From positions 331,647-395,646 of the forward strand of contig BDSL01000100.1 in assembly GCA_003116995.1 (NCBI GenBank): DNA of 64,000 nucleotides, written 5' to 3'. The stretch is from Yamagishiella unicocca. Taxonomy: Eukaryota > Chlorophyta > Chlorophyceae > Chlamydomonadales > Volvocaceae. The notes beneath the pieces are model-generated. The model did not search any database and was not told the DNA's origin. It saw nothing but the letters and a program-made list of their open reading frames with translations. The number at the start of each line of letters is the position of its first letter. The first letter of the stretch is position 1. A program made the translations under genes and the position numbers. Positions 46,991 to 59,900 of this stretch are shown here, piece after piece.

Positions 46991-47748
46991 AATATATAAA
47001 TAATTCAGAAACCAAGCGCTGAGACTCAGAAAAGGGGGTCTGAAGTCCCAGCCCTATCAGCTGTCGGTCGGCCACCCACCCTGGCCGCCCAGCCATTCAG
47101 ACCTTCAAAGTGACTCAAAATCTCGGGCCGCCATCCTCGGCAATTCAAGCCGAGTCAAATAACAAACTATGATAACTCCAAATTAGTTGGCGCAATTAGC
47201 GTACGCAATGGCGGTCGGTAGGAGTGGGGCCGCTGTCTTTCACCATCTCAGCGTGTCTCAGCCAGATTCAGGATCTCGAAAGTCGCGCCTCTGCCAACTT
47301 TAAAGCGGGCATTAGTAATCTGATACATCTATCCTTTTGGAAGATTTTGGAGAGGTTTGAGCTTGTGCACTCGGACTCCAATTGTAGATTTGCTGCCTTA
47401 CGCTCCGATAGAGGTTCCAGCGCTAGCAGCCGAGTATGCCCAACTATTAGCTACTGATGCAAACCCTGAGGTTCTTCTCGGACCCCTTTTTGGCGGACTG
47501 CTGCTGAGATGTATACATCTCGCGGCGTCCGGTTCGCAATGGACCATAGTTCTGGCGTACTTTCTGACAATATCGTCATAACCCTTGGGCATCACATTTG
47601 CGTTGCTGTCGGCGCGCTTACCCGTCATGGGTTCAGCATATCTGCATCTGGACGGCGGCCGTCGCCCCTACAGCCGCTGGCAAGACGCCCGCAATGTCAG
47701 CACTTCTTCGATTCCTGGAGAGGCGCACCTGATTACCTCTGGAAAAAC

Positions 47749-47874
<126 letters not shown>

Positions 47875-47899
47875 CCGGGCAGCGTCCGGGGTATGAGAA

Positions 47900-50800
47900 C
47901 CGGGACAGTGCGCGTGGGGCGACGGGTTAGCAGGCGGACGGGGGAAGGAGGGGGAAGCGGAGCCGGGGGTGATTATCGACGACGCCCACAAGAATCAGCA
48001 TGATGGATGCTCGGCGAGTGCACTGTCGTACGATCGCTCCAGCAAAGCGGATGGCTGCTACGGGTTGTGCTTCGTGCACTTGGCTTTGCAGGTTACCGTT
48101 GCTGGGCTCCCTTGTTGCCTCAGGCCCACCCTGGACCCGGCGACGGTGTTGCGGCCCAGCTGCCACCACGGTTGCCGCAGGGCCCATCGCTGCACCCGAC
48201 CCATGTTCAGCCGCTGCCAGTCAAGCCAGGCGCTTACCAGCAGCCCACGCCATAACCCGCCGCATCGTGCATTGTCACCTCCGGCGGACCATAGCATCGC
48301 AGCTGGCGCCGCATCGACTAGCTGTGCGCAGGTGCGGCCGCTAAGGGGGAGAGTGATCGGGGCGGCCGCAGCTGTTAATGGTTAATGGAGAGTGTGTGTG
48401 GCGGCGAGGGGGCAGCAGGCGGACAGGGTAAGGAGGGGGAAGGGGAGGCGGGGGTGATTATCGACGACGCCCCTAAGGCTCAACGTGGCGTGATGGGTGC
48501 TCGGCCAGTGCACTATCGTACGATCGCTCCAGCAAAGCCGCCATGGCGGACGGCTGCTGATACGGGTTGTGCTTCGTGCACCTGACTTTGCGGGTTACTG
48601 TTGCTGAACACTGTCCTTTTTTGTATCCACCTGTTTCTTGCCGCTCCTCGTCGGCTTATCTCGCTTGCCCCGACCCCACCTGCCCTGGTCCTGCTCGCCA
48701 CACACCCCGCTGCTCCCTTGTTGCCTCAGGCCCACCCTGGACCTGGCGACGGTGTTGCGGCCCAGCTGCCACCACGGTTGCCACAGGGCCCATCGCTGCA
48801 CCCCACCCATGTTCAGCCGCCGCCAGTCAAGCCAGGCGCTTACCAGCAGCCCACGCCATAACCCGGCGCATCGTGCATTGTCACCTCCGGTGGACCATAG
48901 CATCGCAGCTGGCGCCGCATCGACTAGCTGTGCGCAGGTGCGGCCGCTCGGGGGGAGAGTGATCGGGGCGGCCGCAGCTGTTAATGGTTAATGGAGAGTG
49001 TGTGTTGCGGCGAGGGGGCAGCAGGCGGACAGGGTAAGGAGGGGGGGAGGGGTGGGGGTGATTATCGACGACGCCCCTAAGGCTCAACGTGGCGCGATCG
49101 GTGCTCTTCGAGTGCGCTGTTGTACCTTTACTCCAGTAAAAGTCACCGTGGTGGACGGCTGCTGATATGGGTCGCGCTTCGTGCACCTGGCTCTATGGGT
49201 TACCATTGCTGGGCACTGCCCCTTTTTTGTACCCACCCGTTTGCTGCCGCCCCTAGCCCGCCAATCTCGCTTACCCCGAGCCCACCTGCCCTGGTCCTGC
49301 TCGCCGCACACGCCGCTGCTCCCTTGTTGCCCCAGGCCCACCCTGGACCCGGGCAGGGTGTTGCAACCCAGCTGCCACCACGGCCGCCGCCGGACCCGTC
49401 GCCTCGACCGACCCATGGTCCGCCAGTCAAGCTGGACTCTTTTCAGCAGCCCGCGGCACAGCCTGGCACCTCGCCCCTAATCACTTTCGGTGGCCCATGG
49501 CACCAACAGCGTGTATCGCCTGCGTCAACAGCTGGCGCCGCACTGACGAGCTTTGCGCAGGTGGAGCCGCCCGGGGGGATTGAGAAGAGAATCCGCAAAT
49601 CCACGGCCGACAAACCGAGGGCGGCGAAGGTGATGGTCCAGTGGCGCGCCAAAGAGCGGGAGCGGAGGCGCGGCTGAGATGTAGAAATAAGCAACGTTGA
49701 CTGTAGCCAAGTATGGCGCGAAAAAAGCGACTAGACGATAAATGGAAAAGGCGGCTGGAGGATGTGCTGGTCGGAAAACCGTAGGATAGCCGTAAGAAGA
49801 AGTGGATGCAACGGACGAGGAGAGGAAATACAGAAATGGAGCGCAGCCTGGGAAACTATCAACAGCCCGTGAATGCGAACTAAAGAACAGAGTGCCCGAC
49901 ACAAAGGAACCCGCCCGGTTGCGTGCAAAAGGGGAATTTTGTAGACTGACCTGAGAAGGGCAAGGAAATACCAAATAAGCGAGCAAAAGCGGCGAGCGTC
50001 AGGACCAGACCAGGAGGAGGAGGACATGCGACGGGCAGGCAAGGGGAGGGTGAATGGGATGGGTGGATCGTGAGAAGCTAGGACTGCAACTATTTATGCG
50101 GGAAGGAAGGAAGGCAATGGCGGGGATATAGGATGGACGGGGTACGGCGGGCAGGGTGAGCCGTTACATGACAGACCGTGATGCAGATCCGGGGGAAGGA
50201 TGGTCGGGGCGGCCGCAGCTGTTTATGATTACCGGAGAGTGCGCGTGGGGTCGAGGGGGTAGCAAGCGGACAGGGAAACGAGGGGGGAGGGGATGGGTGG
50301 GGGTGATTATCGACGACGCCCCTAAGGCTCAACGTGGCGCGATCGGTGCTCGTCGAGTGCGCTGTCGTACCTTCACTCCAGTAAAAGCCACCGTGGTGGA
50401 CGGCTGCTGATATGGGTCGCGCTTCGTGCACCTGGCTCTACGGGTTACCGTGTCTGGGCACCGTCCCTTTTAGTACCCACCTGCTTGCTGCCGCTCCTCG
50501 CCCGCCGGTCTCGCTTGCCCCGTCCCCACCTGCCCTGGTCCTGATCGCCGCCAGGCCCGTGGCTGCGCCCGACCCATGGTCCGCCAGTCAAGCCGGGCTC
50601 TTATCAGCAGCCCGCGCCACAGCCTGGCACATCATCCCTCGTCACCTTCGGCGGTCCATGGCACCAACAGCGTGTATCGCCTGCGTCAACAGCTGGCACT
50701 GCACTGACTAGATTTGCGCAGGTGAGGCCGCTCAGGGGAGAGGGTGGTCGGGGCGGCTGCGGCTGTTTATGATTACCGGAGAGTGCGCGTGGGGTCGAGG

Positions 50801-51150
50801 GGATAGCAGGCGGACAGGGGAAGGAGGGGGGAGGGGTGGGGGTGATTATCGACGACGCCCCCTAGAGATGGTGTGGCCTGTATATGATCCCCGCGCCACT
50901 GCTCACCTTTTGTCCCAGGTCCACCCCAGCCCCAGCCCTGGTGTTCTGGCCCAGTTGCCAGGAGCACATGGGGGTCCTGTACCATGGGCTAACCCCTTTT
51001 TGCTTTGTGGAAGCTGGCACCACCTTGTCTGTGGTTTGGAACCTGTTGATGTGGGTTCCCTCGTTTCTACCTCGGTGGCTGGTGCTGTCTGGCCTGGTTT
51101 GCATGTTCCTTTTCCCCTGGTCGTACAGCTGCAGTGTATGGTCGGTTGAC
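47900..51150 (+). repeat. Tandem array of diverged ~0.5-0.6 kb units (partial gene duplicates)
   Basis: The anchor GTGATTATCGACGACGCC starts units at 47969, 48454, 49058, 50303 and 50842. A second anchor, GGCCGCAGCTGTT, lies at the preceding unit edges. Four units share the block GCTACGGGTTGTGCTTCGTG or close variants, and several carry a frame coding for a Pro/Gln-rich peptide (LPQAHPGPGD and QPLPVKPGAYQQPTP). The third interval is longest (1245 bp) because it contains a longer gene end and a unique segment, 49680-50160. The last unit diverges after 50870. Confidence 0.8.
49120..49677 (+). pseudogene. Pro/Gln-rich coding fragment with basic C-terminus
   Basis: The longest frame of the duplicated array ends at 49677 (TGA). 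Its end reads like a protein terminus: QQPAAQPGTSPLITFGGPWH, then SFAQVEPPGG, then a strongly basic end with KPRAAKVMVQWRAKERERRR. Related but shorter versions lie at about 48120-48255, 48720-48860 and 50540-50730 and are cut by stops. No start codon context, introns or family could be established. It may be the last exon of a gene, or the remains of one carried by a mobile element. Confidence 0.35.
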
Positions 51151-51427
51151 AAGGTACCCCCCCTCGCATACTGTAATAACCAACCCTAATACCTAGTTAC
51201 ATCAAATCGTGTCTTTTACCCCTGGCCCGGGAGTACCCCAAGTAGTCGGGACAGCACCAGACAGCACTGCGGGGACCCAATCACCACATCCATGTCGCCG
51301 CTGTGGGGTTGGCCATGCTACTTCTGCTGTCTCATCCCGTTTTGCCCCATCTCCGTTTTGCGTTTGGCCACAGACACAGATGTCCTGGACCATCAGCATG
51401 CCAGTCTTCAGCGACGCGAACGTGTTT

Positions 51428-52095
51428 CTGAAGCTCTGAAGCTCTGAAAGGCTTCAAAAGCCTGCCGGGAGGGGGGTGGGTAAACGGGGGCCTTCAGGCT
51501 GAGTCCCCTGGGCCTTCAGCTGAAGGGTCCGGGGACCCAGCTGAAGCCCGGGCTGGTTTCTGAAGCTCTGAAGCTCTGAAAAGCTTCAAAAGCCTGCCGG
51601 GAGGGGGGGTGGCTAAACGGGGGCCTTCAGGCTGAGTCCCCTGGGCCTTCAGCTGAAGGGTCCGGGGACCCAGCTGAAGCCTGGGCTTGTTTCTGAAGCT
51701 CTGAAGCTCTGAAAGGCTTCAAAAGCCTGCCGGGAGGGGGATGGGTAAACGGGGGCCTTCAGGCTGAGTCCCCTGGGCCTTCAGCTGAAGGGTCCGGGGA
51801 CCCAGCTGAAGCGAGCCCGGGCTGGTTTCTGAAGCTCTGAAGCTCTGAAAGGCTTCAAAAGCCTGCCGGGAGGGGGATGGGTAAACGGGGGCCTTCAGGC
51901 TGAGTCCCCTGGGCCTTCAGCTGAAGGGTCCGGGGACCCAGCTGAAGCGAGCCCGGGCTGGTTTCTGAAGCTCTGAAGCTCTGAAAGGCTTCAAAAGCCT
52001 GCTGGGAGGGGGGTGGGTAAACGGGGGCCTTCAGGCTGAGTCCCCTGGGCCTTCAGCTGAAGGGTCCGGGGACCCAGCTGAAGCCCGGCCATCCA
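51428..52095 (-). repeat. Right array of the same repeat family, inverted
   Basis: Five units carry the reverse complement of the left-array sequence (GGGGACCCAGCTGAAGCCCG and GGGCCTTCAGGCTGAGTCC-like words). Anchors lie at about 51531, 51664, 51796, 51932 and 52068, with a period of 132-136 bp. The units are slightly longer than in the left array because of an extra GAAGCTCT and, in two units, GCGA. The two arrays are therefore inverted relative to each other across about 4.4 kb. Confidence 0.9.
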
Positions 52096-52380
52096 GGCCG
52101 AGTCCCTGGGCATTCAGCTGAATGGCATAGACAATACCTGAGACTTCACCACTCCTGTGGCAGTCTGTCATTCAACCAAACGTTTGGCCCTGCAAATACA
52201 CATGTATTTACTTGTACTGGCCCCAATTTTATTGACATGGATGCTTTCAGTATTATAGGATATAACGTTTTGGGCCATGTCAGGGATGAGGTTGATGACA
52301 CGTAAAACAGGCATATTCTTATTAGCCCAAGATGTTAGCGACACGGGCGCTTTCAATATAGCAGAGGGCCAAAGCAGCCA

Positions 52381-53330
52381 CCAACGGCCTTGGTGGGAGG
52401 TCGTTGGAGTATCATAAGTGCCCGGTTGTGCTGGCGGTCTTGGTGGAGTTGGCTGCAGCCATGCAGGACTCGGCAGCTGGCCAGCGGGTTACTGCAACCA
52501 GGCTGGCTAGTGGCGGCCAGAGTCGGATTATGGAGGGCAGGGTCCGCGTCACTGCAGGTCTGCTGGACCTGCTGATGCTGGGGCTGGCGAAGGAGCTGCA
52601 CTGTATGGCGCTGCTGTGCAGGTGTGTGGTGTGGAGCGATGTGAACCTGTGGGAGCACATGGTACCGGAGGGATGCACGGTGATGCTCTCAGTTCAGATC
52701 CCCAGTCATTGGATCGGCTGGTCAGCGGGTCAGTGGGTCAGTCCATTGGCCTCCAATTCCTTTTCCTGTGTTCTGTGCCCCAAGGAGTCCGGCCCCCCTT
52801 ATTACCTCGTCGCTCCTGCCCGACACTTGGACCCACTTGTGGCCTCACTCCCCTGCCTGCACCTGCCAGGCGGCGATGACCTCATGTGGGTCCCTCCCTG
52901 GAGCGCTGGCTCTGAGACCACAGCCACACCACCACACCACCATCGTCATGCACCCAGGGCTGCTGCACGCCCAGGTCTGCATGTCATGGATGCGGCAGGA
53001 TCAGATTCTGGACCGCTTGCTGCGGAACGTGTACTGCAGCGACTACAGGGTGGCTGCGGCGCCGGCTTTGGGCTGAATGTCGAATTACCGATAGTGATGC
53101 CGAGGTGCTGTTGGGTCTGCACCAGGCCCGCAGGAGGGCTATTTTCCTGGGAAGTGTGCGACCAGGTCGCGCATTTTCCAGGCGACGGGACCTTCTGGCG
53201 AGTGCGGCTGGGCAGGGATGGCGATGCCGATGGCGGCCACCGCTGTGGATGCTAATGGTGACGGCCCGGGCTAACGAATCCCGGCATGGTAGTGCCGATT
53301 TAGGGCTTTTAGGGTTTTCATGAATGAATA
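52381..53330 (+). other. Coding-like fragment of unknown family
   Basis: Open stretches with protein-like composition shift between frames. One at 52404-52700 contains LVELAAAMQDSAAGQRVTA and LLDLLMLGLAKELHCMALLC. Another at about 52949-53050 contains HAQVCMSWMRQDQILDRLLR. They could be exons of one gene with introns near 52555 and 52700-52940, or a decayed mobile-element gene beside the repeat arrays. I recognise no domain. Confidence 0.3.
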
Positions 53331-53996
53331 TATTCATTTGTACTTGTTTTACCCGACCAGTGCTGCTGGGTAGCCTCATGGAGTTTTTCTGGAGCTCCAT
53401 AACGCTGCGACCACACCGGTTCCGGTCTGGTCGCGGTGTTAAACGGATTTACCGTATCCACTTTTAATACAAATCATATTACTGTCAATTTATGTGACGC
53501 TGATGGGGCGGTGTGTTGGTATGGTCGGTGATGGCCAGTCTGCCACCACTGGACTACCCATGCAACTAGTCTGTTTAAATCCTGTAATGGAAGTAAAGAA
53601 TGATTTGTACAAGGAAAGTAAGTATTAGGAGGCATACTGGCTACATGGGTAGTGCTGGTAGCGCTGTCGACCAGTGTGGACCAGTGGTGGTCGCTGCCCA
53701 TCCACTATGTTGGACAGGATGGCAAGCAGCTGAAAATTAGGCACATGTAGTGTGGGTGTGTGTCGTTTTGTTGCAGCTTTCGAACAATAAGTGGCAGTTG
53801 CGGCCACAACCGTACACCGCCCCATTTGTGTAATTACTGTTATTCGACTATTTAGATCCTTAGACAAGATAGGTATATATAGTCCCATTACTTGACCAGC
53901 GCAGCCGAGTTGCATTATGGAGTTTGTATGGAACAGAACCGGTGTGGTCAGGGCATTATGGAGCAAGAAAGTGGACAGATATACTCATGCAAATGA
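53331..53996. other. Unique sequence before the satellite
   Basis: No gene or repeat is seen. Base composition falls from GC-rich to AT-rich before the satellite begins at about 53997, and the junction is abrupt (GCAAATGAAAATATTTTGAT). Confidence 0.5.
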
Positions 53997-56900
53997 AAAT
54001 ATTTTGATGACACCAACTGCCTTGATTTCTTCTCCTGAACAAAATGAGTATAATATTGCTATACTTTGTCGTACATTCGGGTACTGTACTGCTAAACCCT
54101 AAGACTAAATCCCATGATGTACAGCAGTGCCAAATCAGGCCCAAGATCGATCCAAATGGGATCCAATTAATATTATAATAGTATATGTCCTAATTAAGGG
54201 CCAATGGCCAAGAAAAAAATATTTTTGGTCCTAGGTTATACTTTTCGCCTCCTGATGGTTTATCCATGATTTCGGGGCCAGTCCCACCCCCAAAAAATAT
54301 TTTGATGACACCAACTGCCTTGATTTCTTCTCCTGAACAAAATGAGTATAATATTGCTATACTTTGTCGTACATTCGGGTACTGTACTGCTAAACCCTAA
54401 GACTAAATCCCATGATGTACAGCAGTGCCAAATCAGGCCCAAGATCGATCCAAATGGGATCCAATTAATATTATAATAGTATATGTCCTAATTAAGGGCC
54501 AATGGCCAAGAAAAAAATATTTTTGGTCCTAGGTTATACTTTTCGCCTCCTGATGGTTTATCCATGGTTTCGGGGCCAGTCCCACCCCCAAAAAATATTT
54601 TGATGACACCAACTGCCTTGATTTCTTCTCCTGAACAAAATGAGTATAATATTGCTATACTTTGTCGTACATTCGGGTACTGTACTGCTAAACCCTAAGA
54701 CTAAATCCCATGATGTACAGCAGTGCCAAATCAGGCCCAAGATCGATCCAAATGGGATCCAATTAATATTATAATAGTATATGTCCTAATTAAGGGCCAA
54801 TGGCCAAGAAAAAAATATTTTTGGTCCTAGGTTATACTTTTCGCCTCCTGATGGTTTATCCATGATTTCGGGGCCAGTCCCACCCCCAAAAAATATTTTG
54901 ATGACACCAACTGCCTTGATTTCTTCTCCTGAACAAAATGAGTATAATATTGCTATACTTTGTCGTACATTCGGGTACTGTACTGCTAAACCCTAAGACT
55001 AAATCCCATGATGTACAGCAGTGCCAAATCAGGCCCAAGATCGATCCAAATGGGATCCAATTAATATTATAATAGTATATGTCCTAATTAAGGGCCAATG
55101 GCCAAGAAAAAAATATTTTTGGTCCTAGGTTATACTTTTCGCCTCCTGATGGTTTATCCATGGTTTCGGGGCCAGTCCCACCCCCAAAAAATATTTTGAT
55201 GACACCAACTGCCTTGATTTCTTCTCCTGAACAAAATGAGTATAATATTGCTATACTTTGTCGTACATTCGGGTACTGTACTGCTAAACCCTAAGACTAA
55301 ATCCCATGATGTACAGCAGTGCCAAATCAGGCCCAAGATCGATCCAAATGGGATCCAATTAATATTATAATAGTATATGTCCTAATTAAGGGCCAATGGC
55401 CAAGAAAAAAATATTTTTGGTCCTAGGTTATACTTTTCGCCTCCTGATGGTTTATCCATGGTTTCGGGGCCAGTCCCACCCCCAAAAAATATTTTGATGA
55501 CACCAACTGCCTTGATTTCTTCTCCTGAACAAAATGAGTATAATATTGCTATACTTTGTCGTACATTCGGGTACTGTACTGCTAAACCCTAAGACTAAAT
55601 CCCATGATGTACAGCAGTGCCAAATCAGGCCCAAGATCGATCCAAATGGGATCCAATTAATATTATAATAGTATATGTCCTAATTAAGGGCCAATGGCCA
55701 AGAAAAAAATATTATTGGTCCTAGGTTATACTTTTCGCCTCCTGATGGTTTATCCATGGTTTCGGGGCCAGTCCCACCCCCAAAAAATATTTTGATGACA
55801 CCAACTGCCTTGATGTCTTCTCCTGAACAAAATGAGTATAATATTGCTATACTTTGTCGTACATTCGGGTACTGTACTGCTAAACCCTAAGACTAAATCC
55901 CATGATGTACAGCAGTGCCAAATCAGGCCCAAGATCGATCCAAATGGGATCCAATTAATATTATAATAGTATATGTCCTAATTAAGGGCCAATGGCCAAG
56001 AAAAAAATATTTTTGGTCCTAGGTTATACTTTTCGCCTCCTGATGGTTTATCCATGGTTTCGGGGCCAGTCCCACCCCCAAAAAATATTTTGATGACACC
56101 AACTGCCTTGATTTCTTCTCCTGAACAAAATGAGTATAATATTGCTATACTTTGTCGTACATTCGGGTACTGTACTGCTAAACCCTAAGACTAAATCCCA
56201 TGATGTACAGCAGTGCCAAATCAGGCCCAAGATCGATCCAAATGGGATCCAATTAATATTATAATAGTATATGTCCTAATTAAGGGCCAATGGCCAAGAA
56301 AAAAATATTATTGGTCCTAGGTTATACTTTTCGCCTCCTGATGGTTTATCCATGGTTTCGGGGCCAGTCCCACCCCCAAAAAATATTTTGATGACACCAA
56401 CTGCCTTGATGTCTTCTCCTGAACAAAATGAGTATAATATTGCTATACTTTGTCGTACATTCGGGTACTGTACTGCTAAACCCTAAGACTAAATCCCATG
56501 ATGTACAGCAGTGCCAAATCAGGCCCAAGATCGATCCAAATGGGATCCAATTAATATTATAATAGTATATGTCCTAATTAAGGGCCAATGGCCAAGAAAA
56601 AAATATTTTTGGTCCTAGGTTATACTTTTCGCCTCCTGATGGTTTATCCATGATTTCGGGGCCAGTCCCACCCCCAAAAAATATTTTGATGACACCAACT
56701 GCCTTGATTTCTTCTCCTGAACAAAATGAGTATAATATTGCTATACTTTGTCGTACATTCGGGTACTGTACTGCTAAACCCTAAGACTAAATCCCATGAT
56801 GTACAGCAGTGCCAAATCAGGCCCAAGATCGATCCAAATGGGATCCAATTAATATTATAATAGTATATGTCCTAATTAAGGGCCAATGGCCAAGAAAAAA

Positions 56901-59900
56901 ATATTTTTGGTCCTAGGTTATACTTTTCGCCTCCTGATGGTTTATCCATGGTTTCGGGGCCAGTCCCACCCCCAAAAAATATTTTGATGACACCAACTGC
57001 CTTGATTTCTTCTCCTGAACAAAATGAGTATAATATTGCTATACTTTGTCGTACATTCGGGTACTGTACTGCTAAACCCTAAGACTAAATCCCATGATGT
57101 ACAGCAGTGCCAAATCAGGCCCAAGATCGATCCAAATGGGATCCAATTAATATTATAATAGTATATGTCCTAATTAAGGGCCAATGGCCAAGAAAAAAAC
57201 ATTTTTGGTCCTAGGTTATACTTTTCGCCTCCTGATGGTTTATCCATGGTTTCGGGGCCAGTCCCACCCCCAAAAAATATTTTGATGACACCAACTGCCT
57301 TGATTTCTTCTCCTGAACAAAATGAGTATAATATTGCTATACTTTGTCGTACATTCGGGTACTGTACTGCTAAACCCTAAGACTAAATCCCATGATGTAC
57401 AGCAGTGCCAAATCAGGCCCAAGATCGATCCAAATGGGATCCAATTAATATTATAATAGTATATGTCCTAATTAAGGGCCAATGGCCAAGAAAAAAATAT
57501 TTTTGGTCCTAGGTTATACTTTTCGCCTCCTGATGGTTTATCCATGATTTCGGGGCCAGTCCCACCCCCAAAAAATATTTTGATGACACCAACTGCCTTG
57601 ATTTCTTCTCCTGAACAAAATGAGTATAATATTGCTATACTTTGTCGTACATTCGGGTACTGTACTGCTAAACCCTAAGACTAAATCCCATGATGTACAG
57701 CAGTGCCAAATCAGGCCCAAGATCGATCCAAATGGGATCCAATTAATATTATAATAGTATATGTCCTAATTAAGGGCCAATGGCCAAGAAAAAAATATTT
57801 TTGGTCCTAGGTTATACTTTTCGCCTCCTGATGGTTTATCCATGGTTTCGGGGCCAGTCCCACCCCCAAAAAATATTTTGATGACACCAACTGCCTTGAT
57901 TTCTTCTCCTGAACAAAATGAGTATAATATTGCTATACTTTGTCGTACATTCGGGTACTGTACTGCTAAACCCTAAGACTAAATCCCATGATGTACAGCA
58001 GTGCCAAATCAGGCCCAAGATCGATCCAAATGGGATCCAATTAATATTATAATAGTATATGTCCTAATTAAGGGCCAATGGCCAAGAAAAAAATATTTTT
58101 GGTCCTAGGTTATACTTTTCGCCTCCTGATGGTTTATCCATGGTTTCGGGGCCAGTCCCACCCCCAAAAAATATTTTGATGACACCAACTGCCTTGATGT
58201 CTTCTCCTGAACAAAATGAGTATAATATTGCTATACTTTGTCGTACATTCGGGTACTGTACTGCTAAACCCTAAGACTAAATCCCATGATGTACAGCAGT
58301 GCCAAATCAGGCCCAAGATCGATCCAAATGGGATCCAATTAATATTATAATAGTATATGTCCTAATTAAGGGCCAATGGCCAAGAAAAAAATATTTTTGG
58401 TCCTAGGTTATACTTTTCGCCTCCTGATGGTTTATCCATGGTTTCGGGGCCAGTCCCACCCCCAAAAAATATTTTGATGACACCAACTGCCTTGATTTCT
58501 TCTCCTGAACAAAATGAGTATAATATTGCTATACTTTGTCGTACATTCGGGTACTGTACTGCTAAACCCTAAGACTAAATCCCATGATGTACAGCAGTGC
58601 CAAATCAGGCCCAAGATCGATCCAAATGGGATCCAATTAATATTATAATAGTATATGTCCTAATTAAGGGCCAATGGCCAAGAAAAAATATTTTTGGTCC
58701 TAGGTTATACTTTTCGCCTCCTGATGGTTTATCCATGGTTTCGGGGCCAGTCCCACCCCCAAAAAATATTTTGATGACACCAACTGCCTTGATTTCTTCT
58801 CCTGAACAAAATGAGTATAATATTGCTATACTTTGTCGTACATTCGGGTACTGTACTGCTAAACCCTAAGACTAAATCCCATGATGTACAGCAGTGCCAA
58901 ATCAGGCCCAAGATCGATCCAAATGGGATCCAATTAATATTATAATAGTATATGTCCTAATTAAGGGCCAATGGCCAAGAAAAAATATTTTTGGTCCTAG
59001 GTTATACTTTTCGCCTCCTGATGGTTTATCCATGGTTTCGGGGCCAGTCCCACCCCCAAAAAATATTTTGATGACACCAACTGCCTTGATGTCTTCTCCT
59101 GAACAAAATGAGTATAATATTGCTATACTTTGTCGTACATTCGGGTACTGTACTGCTAAACCCTAAGACTAAATCCCATGATGTACAGCAGTGCCAAATC
59201 AGGCCCAAGATCGATCCAAATGGGATCCAATTAATATTATAATAGTATATGTCCTAATTAAGGGCCAATGGCCAAGAAAAAAATATTTTTGGTCCTAGGT
59301 TATACTTTTCGCCTCCTGATGGTTTATCCATGGTTTCGGGGCCAGTCCCACCCCCAAAAAATATTTTGATGACACCAACTGCCTTGATGTCTTCTCCTGA
59401 ACAAAATGAGTATAATATTGCTATACTTTGTCGTACATTCGGGTACTGTACTGCTAAACCCTAAGACTAAATCCCATGATGTACAGCAGTGCCAAATCAG
59501 GCCCAAGATCGATCCAAATGGGATCCAATTAATATTATAATAGTATATGTCCTAATTAAGGGCCAATGGCCAAGAAAAAATATTTTTGGTCCTAGGTTAT
59601 ACTTTTCGCCTCCTGATGGTTTATCCATGGTTTCGGGGCCAGTCCCACCCCCAAAAAATATTTTGATGACACCAACTGCCTTGATTTCTTCTCCTGAACA
59701 AAATGAGTATAATATTGCTATACTTTGTCGTACATTCGGGTACTGTACTGCTAAACCTAAGACTAAATCCCATGATGTACAGCAGTGCCAAATCAGGCCC
59801 AAGATCGATCCAAATGGGATCCAATTAATATTATAATAGTATATGTCCTAATTAAGGGCCAATGGCCAAGAAAAAAATATTTTTGGTCCTAGGTTATACT

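Noticed and set aside
54094..54102. True telomere at the satellite
   Set aside because: Only one and a half telomere words occur per 298-bp monomer. There is no uninterrupted telomere repeat tract in the window.
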